Of a stretch of 64,000 nucleotides of DNA, positions 52,242 through 61,328 are shown in pieces. The stretch lies in the NCBI RefSeq assembly GCF_011759375.1, contig NZ_JAARML010000001.1, positions 2,108,001 to 2,172,000 of the forward strand, written 5' to 3'. Numbering within the stretch: the stretch's first letter is position 1; the number at the start of each line of letters is the position of its first letter. The notes under the pieces were generated by a model. It worked only from the letters and a program-made list of their open reading frames with translations. It was not told the DNA's origin and ran no database searches. Source of the DNA: Paraflavitalea devenefica (GTDB taxonomy: Bacteria > Bacteroidota > Bacteroidia > Chitinophagales > Chitinophagaceae). A program made the position numbers and the translations under genes.

Positions 52242-54068
52242 ATGTACAACAAACTATTTTCCATCATATTTCTGGCCGCTGTAACCGTAACGGCCTGCAA
52301 GAAGGACCCCGACCTGGTAGGGCCGAAAGACCAATATTCTACCGGTAACTATCCGGCCAGCATAGCCGATCTCGAAAGTGTACTGGCGCCCTGCTATTCC
52401 AATCTCAGGGATCAGCACCTGTTCGGATTCAACTACCTCACCAAAATGATGGCCAATGCCACCCATGCCGGTAGTTCGGCCCATTCCGATCCCGATTGGC
52501 TGGGCTTTATAGACGTAAGCAATATGCAACCGGCCAATGGATTTGTATCAGGGGTATGGACCGCCTTGTATGCCGGCGTAAAGAATACCAATGTAGCGCT
52601 GGCAGGTGCGGATTTCTTTGAAAAGAACTATGCAAAAGAGGCCGATAAACCGAAAATAGACTGGATACGTGGTCAGGCTTACTTCCTGCGTGCTTATTAT
52701 TACTTTCAGTTGGAGAACCTGTATGGAGAAGATAATGTTATAGGCCCCACTGCCAAAGATACCATGGGTGTGCCCCTCTTTAAAGGATTGCCGGCAGGCT
52801 TTGAAGCTACACAACAATCCCGTGCGCACATCAATGCTGTATGGGCGCAGATTGAAAGCGACCTCCAGCAGGCTGCTACCTTGCTCAAAGGAAAAGTATG
52901 GACCGGCAATGATGTGGGCCGCGTAACCGAGTGGGCGGCCAAAGGCCTGCTGGGCAAAGCTTATGTATTCCGCAAAGACTGGGCAAAAGCAAAGACCGTA
53001 CTGAAAGAAGTGATTGACAACAGTGGTAAAAGCCTCATGCCTTACGCTAAGTACCGCGATGCCTTCATCGGTATCAGCGCCAATGAATTCAATGAAGAAT
53101 CATTGTTCGAGCTGAACATTGACCAGGATTCCAAAGGTGGTTATGGCGTGTACAGTGGCGCCGCCAATGCTACTTCTATCAATGGCCTGATCTTCCCGCC
53201 TTATGCGCTTGGTTTGGATGGTAAAGAAGAATCTTCCCTGCCGCTTGGTTATGGTGGTAACATCGGTTTGCACGATAAGAACGTACTACGCTTTGGTTAT
53301 GGTGAAGGCACTTACACGCTGGTCAATAACCCCGAATTTGACAACAGCAAGCCGGCTACTTACAGGAATCCCCAGAAAACCATGGACCCCCTATACAGGG
53401 CAAAAGCAATGGCGGTAAGAACTGATAAGACTGCCGATCCCCGGTTATATGTAAACACCTTACAACCCTGGCTCGATTCGGTAAAGCGAGACGGCACCAA
53501 CTGGTACCCGGTGGCAAGGCCTTCCTATATCTTCGGTGATGCCAACCTGAATGAGCAATACGGCTGGAGCTTCCGTAAATATGCGCCCATCTTCAATGAC
53601 ATCAACAACGTGGGTCCTGCAGATGCTGCCAATATCTACATCCTGCGCTTGGCCGATGTGTACCTTTTATATGCAGAAGCCTGTGCCAATTCATCCGAAG
53701 CAACTACTGCGGTGGAGTACCTGAATAAAGTAAAAAGACGCGCCTATGGGTATCCTGTTAATACGCCTTCTCCGGTAGATTATGCCAGCCTCACGGCAGA
53801 GACCATGGCCAAAAAAGCGAATGATCCTGTACTGGGCAATAACCCGCTATACTATGAACGCTGGGCCGAATTCTTCAATGAAGCGCAGTGGTGGTTCGAC
53901 GTGTGCCGCTGGCATATCGGAGAATCAGAAGCTAAGTTCTATGTCACCGCAAGGGCCCTCAATGGCGCTCCATTTGACTGGAGCAATAAATCTTATGCCT
54001 GGCCGATCCCTATTACAGAACTCAACTCCAACCCCAAAATGGCCGGACAACAAAATCCCGGGTATTGA
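52242..54068 (+). CDS. SusD/RagB-family surface glycan-binding lipoprotein
   Basis: This 608-residue protein is a SusD-type lipoprotein. The signal peptide ends in TVTACKK, so Cys19 is lipidated; the SusD-like helical core follows (SVLAPCYSNLRDQHLFG, AEARALRAYYYFQLENLYGE-like text reading IRGQAYFLRAYYYFQLENLYG), and the C-terminal RagB part has LRLADVYLLYAEACANSSEATTAVEYLNKV and ends WPIPITELNSNPKM. It caps SusC and captures glycan. I start it at the ATG at 52242; an upstream ATG at 52221 overlaps the susC stop and would add seven residues before the signal. It is 14 bases before the GH97 gene. Confidence 0.93.
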   Translation: MYNKLFSIIFLAAVTVTACKKDPDLVGPKDQYSTGNYPASIADLESVLAPCYSNLRDQHLFGFNYLTKMMANATHAGSSAHSDPDWLGFIDVSNMQPANGFVSGVWTALYAGVKNTNVALAGADFFEKNYAKEADKPKIDWIRGQAYFLRAYYYFQLENLYGEDNVIGPTAKDTMGVPLFKGLPAGFEATQQSRAHINAVWAQIESDLQQAATLLKGKVWTGNDVGRVTEWAAKGLLGKAYVFRKDWAKAKTVLKEVIDNSGKSLMPYAKYRDAFIGISANEFNEESLFELNIDQDSKGGYGVYSGAANATSINGLIFPPYALGLDGKEESSLPLGYGGNIGLHDKNVLRFGYGEGTYTLVNNPEFDNSKPATYRNPQKTMDPLYRAKAMAVRTDKTADPRLYVNTLQPWLDSVKRDGTNWYPVARPSYIFGDANLNEQYGWSFRKYAPIFNDINNVGPADAANIYILRLADVYLLYAEACANSSEATTAVEYLNKVKRRAYGYPVNTPSPVDYASLTAETMAKKANDPVLGNNPLYYERWAEFFNEAQWWFDVCRWHIGESEAKFYVTARALNGAPFDWSNKSYAWPIPITELNSNPKMAGQQNPGY

Positions 54069-54082
54069 TAAAACAGATAAGC

Positions 54083-56239
54083 ATGTTATTGAAAAAAATC
54101 AATTGTTATATATTCCTGGTGATCCTGGTACCTCGTGTGGCTGCGCAATCCACCAACCCTTTATCAGTCACCATGAACAAGGTAAAGCTGGAGGTATTAT
54201 TGGATGCAGGAGGAACGCCCGTCTATACCGTACAGTTTGATCAGCAGCCGGTGATCCTTGCCTCGAAGCTGGGATTCTCTTTGGCAGATGACAGTACTTT
54301 TTATAAAGATTTTGAATTACTGAATACCAGCCGCCGTTCCATCAACGAAACCTGGCAGCCGGTATGGGGCGAAGTAAATACCATCCGTAACCAGTGTGAG
54401 GAACTGACCCTGTTCCTGCGCCAGCGAAAGGCCCCCGGCCGGTTACTCAATATTATATTCCGGGTATTTGAAGAGGGTGTTGGCTTCCGGTATGAATTTC
54501 CGCTGCAGCCCAACCTGAAATATTTTATAGTAACGGAAGAGCAGACACAATTCAACCTTACCGGCGATCATAAAGCATTCTGGATACCGGGCGATTACGA
54601 TACCAATGAATACCCCTACACTACTTCCGCGCTCAGTGAAATAGACAATACCAAAATGGTCAATGCCTCCACGGATATTGCTGTACGTACTGCGCCCGAT
54701 CCGTATGCGGTACAAACACCCCTCATGATGAAGAGCAGGGAGGGCCTGTACATCAATATCCACGAAGCAGCTCTGAGCAACTACCCGGCTATGCAATTGC
54801 AGGTAAACAAGGCTGGTTATTCCTTGTCATCCCGGCTGGTGCCCGATGCCACCGGTAATAAAGCCTACCTGCATGCCCCCTGCAAGACGCCGTGGCGAAC
54901 CATTATTGTGAGTAATAAAGCCACAGCCATCCTGGCCTCGAAATTGATACTGAACCTGAACGAGCCAACAACCCTGACCAATACTTCCTGGATAAAGCCT
55001 ATGAAATTTGTGGGCGTATGGTGGGAAATGCAGACCGCCAGGGCTACCTGGAATTATTCTGATTTCCCTGATAGTGTTGGGGTTAATGGTAAGCTGATCC
55101 CCAATGGAAGGCATGGCGCCAATACCGCCCATGTAAAAAAATACATTGACTTTGCAGCAACCAATGGTATCGGAGCTGTCTTAGTAGAAGGTTGGAACAA
55201 AGGATGGGAAGACTGGTTTGGCAACTGGAAAGAAAATGTATTCAACTTCACTACCCCCTATCCCGATTTTGATGTACGGGAGATCACGCATTACGCTGCT
55301 TCCAAAGGTGTTGCGATGATTATGCACCATGAAACTTCCGGCTCAGCCACCGATTACGAAAGACAACTGGATACTGCCTTCCGTTTTATGGACCTGTTTG
55401 GCTACAATTCCGTGAAAACCGGTTATGTGGGAAAGATCATTCCCCGTGGTGAACACCACGACGGACAGTGGATGGTAAACCATTATGAGCGTGTGGCGCA
55501 AAAAGCAGCACAGCATCAGATCACCATTGATGTGCATGAACCCATGCGGCCCACCGGCCAGCACCGTACCTGGCCCAACTGGATGGCCAGCGAAGCTGGC
55601 AGGGGCAATGAGTACAATGCTTTTAGTAATGGCAGCGCGCCGGAACATGAAACCATATTGCCTTTCACGCGGCTCATGGGTGGACCGATGGATTATACGC
55701 CAGGTATTTTCAACATGAAGGGATATACATCATATGCGCCAGACAGGCAGATGCATACTACCCTGGCAAAGCAACTGGCTTTATATGTTACCATCTATAG
55801 CCCGTTGCAAATGGCAGCCGACCTGCCGGAGAATTATGAGGCTAAACCTGATGCGTTTCAGTTCATCAAAGCTGTGGCGGTAGACTGGGATGATACAAAG
55901 ATCATAGAAGCGGAACCGGGCGATTACATCAGTATAGCGCGTAAGGAGAAAGGCAAAGCCGATTGGTTTGTGGGCGCTATTACTGATGAAAACAGCCGGA
56001 CGGCAGTGGTGCCGCTCACTTTCTTGGATAAAGGGCTACCATATGTGGCCGTGATCTATGGCGATGCGCCGGGAGCTGACTGGAAAACGAATCCCGAAGC
56101 ATACAAGATAGAATCCTTCCTGGTAGACAGTAACAGCACCTTAAAGCTGAAGCTGGCGGCGGGAGGCGGTGCAGCGGTGCATATTAAGCCAGTGGCGGCA
56201 GCGAATGCAAAGCAATATAAAAAGTATATAGCCAAATAA
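54083..56239 (+). CDS. glycoside hydrolase family 97, inverting (SusB-like) type
   Basis: This 718-residue secreted enzyme (signal about 1-22, RVAAQ) is GH97. The N-terminal beta-sandwich (about 25-280) precedes a catalytic (beta/alpha)8 barrel with GVWWEMQTARATW, GADVLVEGWNKGWEDW-type text reading GAVLVEGWNKGWEDWFG, NSVKTGYVGKIIPRGEHHDGQW, DVHEPMRPTG, SEAGRGNEYNAF, and LPFTRLMGGPMDYTPGIF. The SVKTGYVG loop has Gly where the retaining members carry the Asp nucleophile, and the Glu residues of GEHH, HEP and SEAGRG are present, as in the inverting alpha-glucosidase SusB. Predicted alpha-glucosidase acting on malto-oligosaccharides. It is the last gene of the locus. Confidence 0.93.
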   Translation: MLLKKINCYIFLVILVPRVAAQSTNPLSVTMNKVKLEVLLDAGGTPVYTVQFDQQPVILASKLGFSLADDSTFYKDFELLNTSRRSINETWQPVWGEVNTIRNQCEELTLFLRQRKAPGRLLNIIFRVFEEGVGFRYEFPLQPNLKYFIVTEEQTQFNLTGDHKAFWIPGDYDTNEYPYTTSALSEIDNTKMVNASTDIAVRTAPDPYAVQTPLMMKSREGLYINIHEAALSNYPAMQLQVNKAGYSLSSRLVPDATGNKAYLHAPCKTPWRTIIVSNKATAILASKLILNLNEPTTLTNTSWIKPMKFVGVWWEMQTARATWNYSDFPDSVGVNGKLIPNGRHGANTAHVKKYIDFAATNGIGAVLVEGWNKGWEDWFGNWKENVFNFTTPYPDFDVREITHYAASKGVAMIMHHETSGSATDYERQLDTAFRFMDLFGYNSVKTGYVGKIIPRGEHHDGQWMVNHYERVAQKAAQHQITIDVHEPMRPTGQHRTWPNWMASEAGRGNEYNAFSNGSAPEHETILPFTRLMGGPMDYTPGIFNMKGYTSYAPDRQMHTTLAKQLALYVTIYSPLQMAADLPENYEAKPDAFQFIKAVAVDWDDTKIIEAEPGDYISIARKEKGKADWFVGAITDENSRTAVVPLTFLDKGLPYVAVIYGDAPGADWKTNPEAYKIESFLVDSNSTLKLKLAAGGGAAVHIKPVAAANAKQYKKYIAK

Positions 56240-56245
56240 AGGCCT

Positions 56246-56346
56246 TAACCGCAGCGACGTGGAGTTCAATAGGAATATTAACGTGTAAGCTTAATCCGCC
56301 CGGACGCTTTCGTTCCTGTGGGCGTTTTCCACGTTAGCTGCGGTTA
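56246..56346. repeat. nested inverted repeat after GH97 gene
   Basis: The outer arms 56246-56263 (taaccgcagc...acgtgga) and 56328-56346 pair over 17 bases with a two-base bulge. Inner arms cgccc (56297-56301) and gggcg (56320-56324) add a second hairpin. The 101-base element lies between the convergent GH97 and membrane SRPBCC genes. It may be a bidirectional terminator or a dispersed palindromic repeat of the genome. Confidence 0.6.
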
Positions 56347-56379
56347 TTCTTTATCCCTTCTTCGCAGAGTCTTCCACAT

Positions 56380-57333
56380 TCATTCATCACATCTTTGTTT
56401 GATAACTGCCAATAGCCGCTCCTGGAAGTCGGTTAATAGCGTGTTGCCCCAAAATGATCCGTAGGCATTGACCCTGGTAGTAAGTTGGTAAGAACAAATC
56501 AACGTAAGTTCAGTTTCCTGATCATTGATGCATTCCAGCTCATAGGAGGCATTCAGAAACCTGAAATGATTGCCTTTCAATATATGTTGGTCGAAAATGG
56601 CATTCCGGATAGTGCCGGGTATCACCTCAATGCTAAAAGATACTTTCTTATGGCGTTCCCAGTGGGTAACGGTTTCCCTGAAAGTAAGTCCGCCTTCAAA
56701 ATGCCCGGTCCGGGTAGCGGCAACAGTATCCTTGTTAAGCTCAGCAAACAAGGGCCTTGGAATACCTGCATAATGGAAAAAACCTTTTGAGTATTCGTCC
56801 TCTCTGATCTCTTTTACCCTGATCACGTTTTCCCAGATCTTTGCTGCCGGCGCATTGATCCGTATAGGTGTCCTGATCTCGTACGTTTTTGCTGGTGCCG
56901 GTAGCTGTCCCTCTAAAAGCCCGGTAAGCAAAGGCAGTAGGAAAATGGAATACAATATTCCTTTTTTCTTCCTGTGATGTAGTATAACCCGGGCAAAAAC
57001 ATATCCACCCACAGCGGCCCCCAGTAAAAAGGGACTGGCAATAATTATAATGCAAATGAGGTCCTCAATCCGGGTTATAAAGCAATAGATGAAAAACAGG
57101 AAAACGGTTAAAACCGGCGCGCCCAGGCGATAGCTGTTGGATGCCAGTCTTTCTTTTGTGGCAAAGAGCATGGGAATAGTACCAATGATAATAGGTACTA
57201 TCCAGATAAATGTTATGGAGAAGAGATCGGTAAACTTATGGTCTCCAAATTCTCTTCCCATGGATAGCCGGAATAAAAGACCATACAGAGAACCGATGAT
57301 AATGCCGCCGAACCTGCTGATGAATTGTTTCAT
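56380..57333 (-). CDS. membrane protein with SRPBCC (START-like) domain
   Basis: This 317-residue protein has four hydrophobic segments in about residues 5-135 (SLYGLLFRLSMG, TFIWIVPIIIGTIPMLF, VLTVFLFFIYCFI, LICIIIIASPFLLGAAVGGYVF). A soluble domain (about 160-315) follows. It has the SRPBCC pattern: RTPIRINAPAAKIWENVIRVKEI, GLTFRETVTHWERHKKVSF, FRFLNASYELECINDQETELTLICSYQLTT and a C-terminal long helix. It may bind a hydrophobic ligand near the membrane. The ATG at 57333 is chosen; a TTG upstream is in frame. It is divergent from the AraC gene. Confidence 0.7.
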   Translation of the reverse strand: MKQFISRFGGIIIGSLYGLLFRLSMGREFGDHKFTDLFSITFIWIVPIIIGTIPMLFATKERLASNSYRLGAPVLTVFLFFIYCFITRIEDLICIIIIASPFLLGAAVGGYVFARVILHHRKKKGILYSIFLLPLLTGLLEGQLPAPAKTYEIRTPIRINAPAAKIWENVIRVKEIREDEYSKGFFHYAGIPRPLFAELNKDTVAATRTGHFEGGLTFRETVTHWERHKKVSFSIEVIPGTIRNAIFDQHILKGNHFRFLNASYELECINDQETELTLICSYQLTTRVNAYGSFWGNTLLTDFQERLLAVIKQRCDE

Positions 57334-57396
57334 AATATAATATGACCGTTGCAGCAAGAAGATAATAATAACCCATGAATTAATTACCTTAATAGC

Positions 57397-58248
57397 ATGA
57401 AACTATCGGTGAGTGATCAGAAAACCGGCGCAGACCTGTTATTGGTCAGTGAGGAGCCTGCTTTTGACCGGCTTTTTTATAGCCGCGACAAAGGCAATAA
57501 ATACTTTACCATTGTCTGGAACCGGGGAGAAGCGCAAACGGTTAACATAGACGGCGAAGAATACACTTTTAGGCCCCGTTCTGTGCTGCCCCTGATGTTT
57601 GACCAGTCCTTTTCTTTTGAAGATCCAATGACCGTTACGGCCTGGCAATTCAACAGGGAATTTTATTGTATTGTTGATCATGATGCGGAGGTCAGTTGTG
57701 TCGGATTCCTGTTTGCGGCAGGCGACCAGGTATTCGTTCCCCTGGATGAACCCACCCATCAAAAAATGGAATGGCTGCTCAACCTCTTTATTGCCGAATT
57801 CAAAACCCGGGACACCATTCAGCGTGAAATGTTGTTGGTATTGTTAAAACGTTTGATCATTGATATTACCAGGCTGGCCAGATCTGCCTTTATACCCGAC
57901 GTAAAAGAGCAGCCGGAACAGTTTGACCTCGTGCGGCACTTTAATTTGCTCGTGGAAAAGCATTTTCGTAGCGAGCATTCGGTACAGTTCTATGCCGACC
58001 AGTTGAATAAATCGCCTAAAACACTGGCCAATATCTTCCCCAGGTATAACCAAAAACCGCCATTGCAGCTCATCCAGGGGAGGATCATACTGGAGGCCAA
58101 ACGACTTTTGTCTTACACCGATAAAACCGTGAAGGAGATCACTTACGAGCTGGGATTTGAAGACCCCGCCTACTTCGCTACCTTCTTCAAGCGCGTTGCC
58201 GGCCAGTCGCCGGTAGAGTTCCGGAAAACGAAGCCGGCAGTCCATTGA
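57397..58248 (+). CDS. AraC-family transcriptional regulator
   Basis: This 283-residue cytoplasmic protein has a cupin-like N-terminal half (about 1-150: WNRGEAQTVNIDGEEYTFRPRS, then REFYCIVDHDAEV) and a C-terminal AraC domain (about 180-280: SVQFYADQLNKSPKTLANIF and VKEITYELGFEDPAYFATFFKR, then SPVEFRK). The second HTH is the conserved GF-x-D-x-x-x-F form. It shares a layout with the regulator at 59217-60083, so the two are paralogous. An alpha/beta hydrolase gene follows 105 bases downstream, so it may control it. Confidence 0.88.
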   Translation: MKLSVSDQKTGADLLLVSEEPAFDRLFYSRDKGNKYFTIVWNRGEAQTVNIDGEEYTFRPRSVLPLMFDQSFSFEDPMTVTAWQFNREFYCIVDHDAEVSCVGFLFAAGDQVFVPLDEPTHQKMEWLLNLFIAEFKTRDTIQREMLLVLLKRLIIDITRLARSAFIPDVKEQPEQFDLVRHFNLLVEKHFRSEHSVQFYADQLNKSPKTLANIFPRYNQKPPLQLIQGRIILEAKRLLSYTDKTVKEITYELGFEDPAYFATFFKRVAGQSPVEFRKTKPAVH

Positions 58249-58353
58249 CGGGAAATAATCAGAGTATTCCGGGAAATATGCCCATTCTTTCAGCCTGCCT
58301 GTTGATGCAACTTTGTGTTGTCAATTAATTATTCAAAATTCAACACAAACAAA

Positions 58354-59118
58354 ATGAAAAGTGTATTTCTCGCCGCAAGTTTCCTTTCAGCCGCCATCGC
58401 TGGTTCAAATAGTAATCTGCAGGCTCAGCAAATTAAAAATGTAGTACTCGTGCACGGAGCCTTCGCAGATGGTTCAGGCTGGAAAGCATTGTATACCGCA
58501 TTGACCAAACAAGGATATAATGTTACCATCGTTCAGAATCCCCTTACCTCACTGGAAGATGATGTGGCAGCCACTCATTTGGCGCTCGACAGGCAGGGTG
58601 GTCCCACAATACTCGTAGGCCACTCCTGGGGAGGTGTTGTTATTACCGAAGCCGGTAACCATCCAAAAGTAGCTGCGCTGGTGTATGTCGCCGCCTTTCA
58701 GCCCGATAAAGGAGAATCAGGGTTACAATGGATTCAGACAGCCCAACCGGCTGCAGAGAACGGCATTCAGCCTCCGGACGATAAAGGAATTGTTTACTTC
58801 GAAAAATCCAAATATCATGCGGGTTTTGCTGCCGACATTCCTAAAGAACAGGCTGAATTTATGTATGCCTCACAGGGCGCCTTTCATGCCAAAGCATTTG
58901 CAACGCCCGTTACCAACGCCGCCTGGAGAAATAAACCCTCCTTTGCAGTGGTCGCTACAGAAGACAAAGCCATTGTGCCCGAAATACAACGCAACATGTA
59001 CAAACGTTCCAATACAAAGAGCGTTGAAGTAAAAGGAAGCCATGTGGTATTCATGTCACAACCCGAAAAAGTGGCGGCAGTTATTATAGAAGCTGCCAAA
59101 GCAGTAGGAAAAAAGTAA
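58354..59118 (+). CDS. secreted alpha/beta hydrolase
   Basis: This 254-residue protein has a Sec signal (about 1-24, LQAQ) and a compact alpha/beta-hydrolase fold with VLVHGAFADGSGW (33-43), the nucleophile Ser91 in GHSWGGVV, and the likely acid and base in VATEDKAI and GSHVVF. The closest pattern is of HAD-like esterases or lactonases acting on small esters. It starts at the ATG at 58354; a TTG at 58315 in frame would put 13 residues before the signal. CAACTTTG at 58308-58315 is a weak -7 match (one change) 38 bases upstream. It follows the AraC gene. Confidence 0.85.
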   Translation: MKSVFLAASFLSAAIAGSNSNLQAQQIKNVVLVHGAFADGSGWKALYTALTKQGYNVTIVQNPLTSLEDDVAATHLALDRQGGPTILVGHSWGGVVITEAGNHPKVAALVYVAAFQPDKGESGLQWIQTAQPAAENGIQPPDDKGIVYFEKSKYHAGFAADIPKEQAEFMYASQGAFHAKAFATPVTNAAWRNKPSFAVVATEDKAIVPEIQRNMYKRSNTKSVEVKGSHVVFMSQPEKVAAVIIEAAKAVGKK

Positions 59119-59195
59119 ATAGGTTTTTACCTTACCGCGGACTCTCCGGCACAACCTGCCGGAGTTTCGGCATTAATGGGTAAGTATAATTTATG

Positions 59196-59203
59196 TAAGT
59201 TTG
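59196..59203 (+). promoter_or_regulatory. TAAGTTTG -7 element
   Basis: It matches TAnnTTTG exactly. Transcription would start around 59210, downstream of an in-frame ATG at 59205, so it argues for the later ATG at 59217 (or 59226) as the start of the AraC gene. Confidence 0.5.
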
Positions 59204-59216
59204 AATGCGCGTAACA

Positions 59217-60083
59217 ATGAATCGTATGGAAAGGTATTTTGAGTCCAACTACAAAAAGCTGGGTATTGTAACCATCAATAAAGACAACCAGGAGACCATT
59301 AATGGCCCTCAGTACAAGCCTTACATAAAAATTATCTACGTACCTGCCGGCTATTCATTAACCATAGATTTCAAGCATTACACCACTAAAAAAAGCAGTT
59401 TATTCTGTATTCATCCCAATCAGCACCTGCACCTGGAGCAGGCCGGGAAGGCATCCGGTTATTGCATGTATTACAACCGCGATTTCTACTGTGTGCAGAT
59501 CCATGATGAAGAAGTAGCCTGCGATGGCTTGCTCTTCAACAATATCTATGAAATACCTGTGACAGAACTGCCATCCGTTGATGACCCCTTCATCAGCCAG
59601 GCTTTTCAGTACATCATGGAAGAGTTGGCATCGCAGGAGTCATCCCGCGAAGAAATGGTGCGTACCTATTTAAAGCAGATCATCATCCGCACTACACGTG
59701 CCTGGAAAAAGCAACAGTTGAGCCACCTGAGTACCACACCGGCCCAGGACCTGGAATTTTTCAGGACCTTCAGCCGGCTGGTAGAGATCCACTTCCGGGA
59801 AAAACACAGTGTAACTGACTATGCCGACCTGCTGGCCGTGGCGCCCAAAACACTTTCTAAAAAATTCAACCGCCTGCGCCTCACACAACCCAATGACATT
59901 ATTAAAGACCGCATTCTGCTGGAAGCGAAACGCCTGTTGGCCTATTCATCCATGAGCATTAAAGAGGTGGCTTACAACCTGGGATATGATGATCCCGCTT
60001 ATTTCAATCGCCTGTTTACCAGTAAACTGGGTACTACACCGGCTGTTTTCAGGAAGCAATTCATGCAAACGGAAGAAGCCTAA
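59217..60083 (+). CDS. AraC-family transcriptional regulator
   Basis: This 288-residue protein is of the same layout as the AraC protein at 57397: a cupin-like front half (SLTIDFKHYTTKKSSLF, then YCMYYNRDFYCVQIHDEEV) and AraC HTHs at about 190-285 (SVTDYADLLAVAPKTLSKKF and IKEVAYNLGYDDPAYFNRLF). The promoter-like TAAGTTTG at 59196 decides the start at 59217 rather than 59205. Another alpha/beta hydrolase gene lies 128 bases downstream. The DNA target and the inducer are unknown. Confidence 0.88.
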   Translation: MNRMERYFESNYKKLGIVTINKDNQETINGPQYKPYIKIIYVPAGYSLTIDFKHYTTKKSSLFCIHPNQHLHLEQAGKASGYCMYYNRDFYCVQIHDEEVACDGLLFNNIYEIPVTELPSVDDPFISQAFQYIMEELASQESSREEMVRTYLKQIIIRTTRAWKKQQLSHLSTTPAQDLEFFRTFSRLVEIHFREKHSVTDYADLLAVAPKTLSKKFNRLRLTQPNDIIKDRILLEAKRLLAYSSMSIKEVAYNLGYDDPAYFNRLFTSKLGTTPAVFRKQFMQTEEA

Positions 60084-60164
60084 GTCCTGCTAATAACTCC
60101 CCTGTGGGGAAAAAAGTACAATTCTTGTCGCCCTTTTGCCCTTTTTAACGCCTCCCCGGCGAAA

Positions 60165-60172
60165 TAACTTTG
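60165..60172 (+). promoter_or_regulatory. TAACTTTG -7 element
   Basis: It matches TAnnTTTG exactly and lies 39 bases upstream of the hydrolase start at 60212, giving a leader of about 33 bases. Confidence 0.45.
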
Positions 60173-60211
60173 TTGTATCAAAATTAGCAAACAAGTAAAA
60201 AAAGATACAAC

Positions 60212-61258
60212 ATGAAACGCATTATGCTCCGCCTCACATTATTGGCAATCTTATTTCTTAACATTAATTCTTTAGTCATGGCACAATCAAGTATCAAAGC
60301 AGAAAATGATCCCCGCATCTTTACACAGGTACAGCAGTTCCTGAAAGCACTGAATGCAGGTGGTGGTAAACCTATTGAGCAGATGAGTCCGGCAGAGGCA
60401 CGTCAGGTGCTTACCGGCGCACAGCAATCCGTAAAAGTGGATTACTCAGGTATTGAAGAAAGCGAAAGAAAAATTACGCAGGATGGACAAACCGTCAACA
60501 TACACATTACAAAACCTGTTGGGGTAAAAGCCAATGCACCGGTATTCATCTTCATTCACGGTGGTGGATGGGTGTTGGGCGATTATCCTACCCACAGAAG
60601 GCTGGTGCGTGACCTGGTAGTGGAAAGTGGTGCTGTGGCTGTATTTCCTGATTACACTCCCTCACCCGAAGCGAGGTATCCGGTAGCTATTAATCAGATA
60701 TATGCCGCTACCAAATGGGTGGCAGAACATGGGCACGAGATTGGTGTAAACGGAAAGAACCTGGCCATTGCCGGTAACAGTGTAGGGGGTAACATGGCAG
60801 CAGTAGTATCGCTCATGGCGAAGGATAAGAAAGGACCGGCTATTAAATTGCAGTTGTTACTGTGGCCAGTGACCGATGCTAATTTTGAAACCGGCTCTTA
60901 CAATGAAATGGCCAACGACCGCTTCCTGACCAAAAACATGATGATCTGGTTCTGGGATAATTACATTACCGATCCTGCCAAACGTAAAGAGATTTATGCT
61001 TCTCCCTTGCAGGCCACGCTGGATCAACTGAAAGGATTGCCTCCTGCTGTGGTACAAACTGCAGAAAATGATGTACTGCGTGATGAAGGTGAAGCCTATG
61101 CCCGTAAACTGGACCAGGCTGGTGTTCCGGTAACCTTAACAAGGTACAATGGCCTCATCCACGACTATGGTTTACTGAATCCTTTGGCCCACATTCCGGC
61201 GGTTCAAACAGCAACACTGCAAGCCGCCGCTGCACTGAAGAAGGCTTTAGCTGAGTAA
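60212..61258 (+). CDS. secreted HSL-type alpha/beta hydrolase (esterase)
   Basis: This 348-residue protein has a Sec signal (about 1-25, VMAQS) and a hormone-sensitive-lipase-like fold. The oxyanion HGGGW is at 116-120, and the nucleophile Ser190 is in GNSVGG (most members have GDSAGG, so the Asp is Asn here). YTPSPEARYPVAINQIY, LLWPVTDANF, ENDVLRDEGEAYA (acid) and LIHDYG (His base) complete the catalytic set. It should hydrolyse short-chain esters in the periplasm. It is probably controlled by the AraC protein upstream and ends at a strong terminator. Confidence 0.88.
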   Translation: MKRIMLRLTLLAILFLNINSLVMAQSSIKAENDPRIFTQVQQFLKALNAGGGKPIEQMSPAEARQVLTGAQQSVKVDYSGIEESERKITQDGQTVNIHITKPVGVKANAPVFIFIHGGGWVLGDYPTHRRLVRDLVVESGAVAVFPDYTPSPEARYPVAINQIYAATKWVAEHGHEIGVNGKNLAIAGNSVGGNMAAVVSLMAKDKKGPAIKLQLLLWPVTDANFETGSYNEMANDRFLTKNMMIWFWDNYITDPAKRKEIYASPLQATLDQLKGLPPAVVQTAENDVLRDEGEAYARKLDQAGVPVTLTRYNGLIHDYGLLNPLAHIPAVQTATLQAAAALKKALAE

Positions 61259-61282
61259 TGATGGATAGATTATCTATAAAAG

Positions 61283-61318
61283 AACAGGCCGTCTCCACAA
61301 GGGACGGCCTGTTTGTCG
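61283..61318. terminator. bidirectional intrinsic terminator
   Basis: A perfect 11-bp stem, aacaggccgtc and gacggcctgtt, closes on a nine-base loop. It has a T-rich 3' side on the plus strand and TTTT on the minus strand (61279-61282 region). It lies between the convergent hydrolase (ends 61258) and ankyrin (ends 61329) genes. Confidence 0.8.
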
Positions 61319-61328
61319 TAAAATCTTA

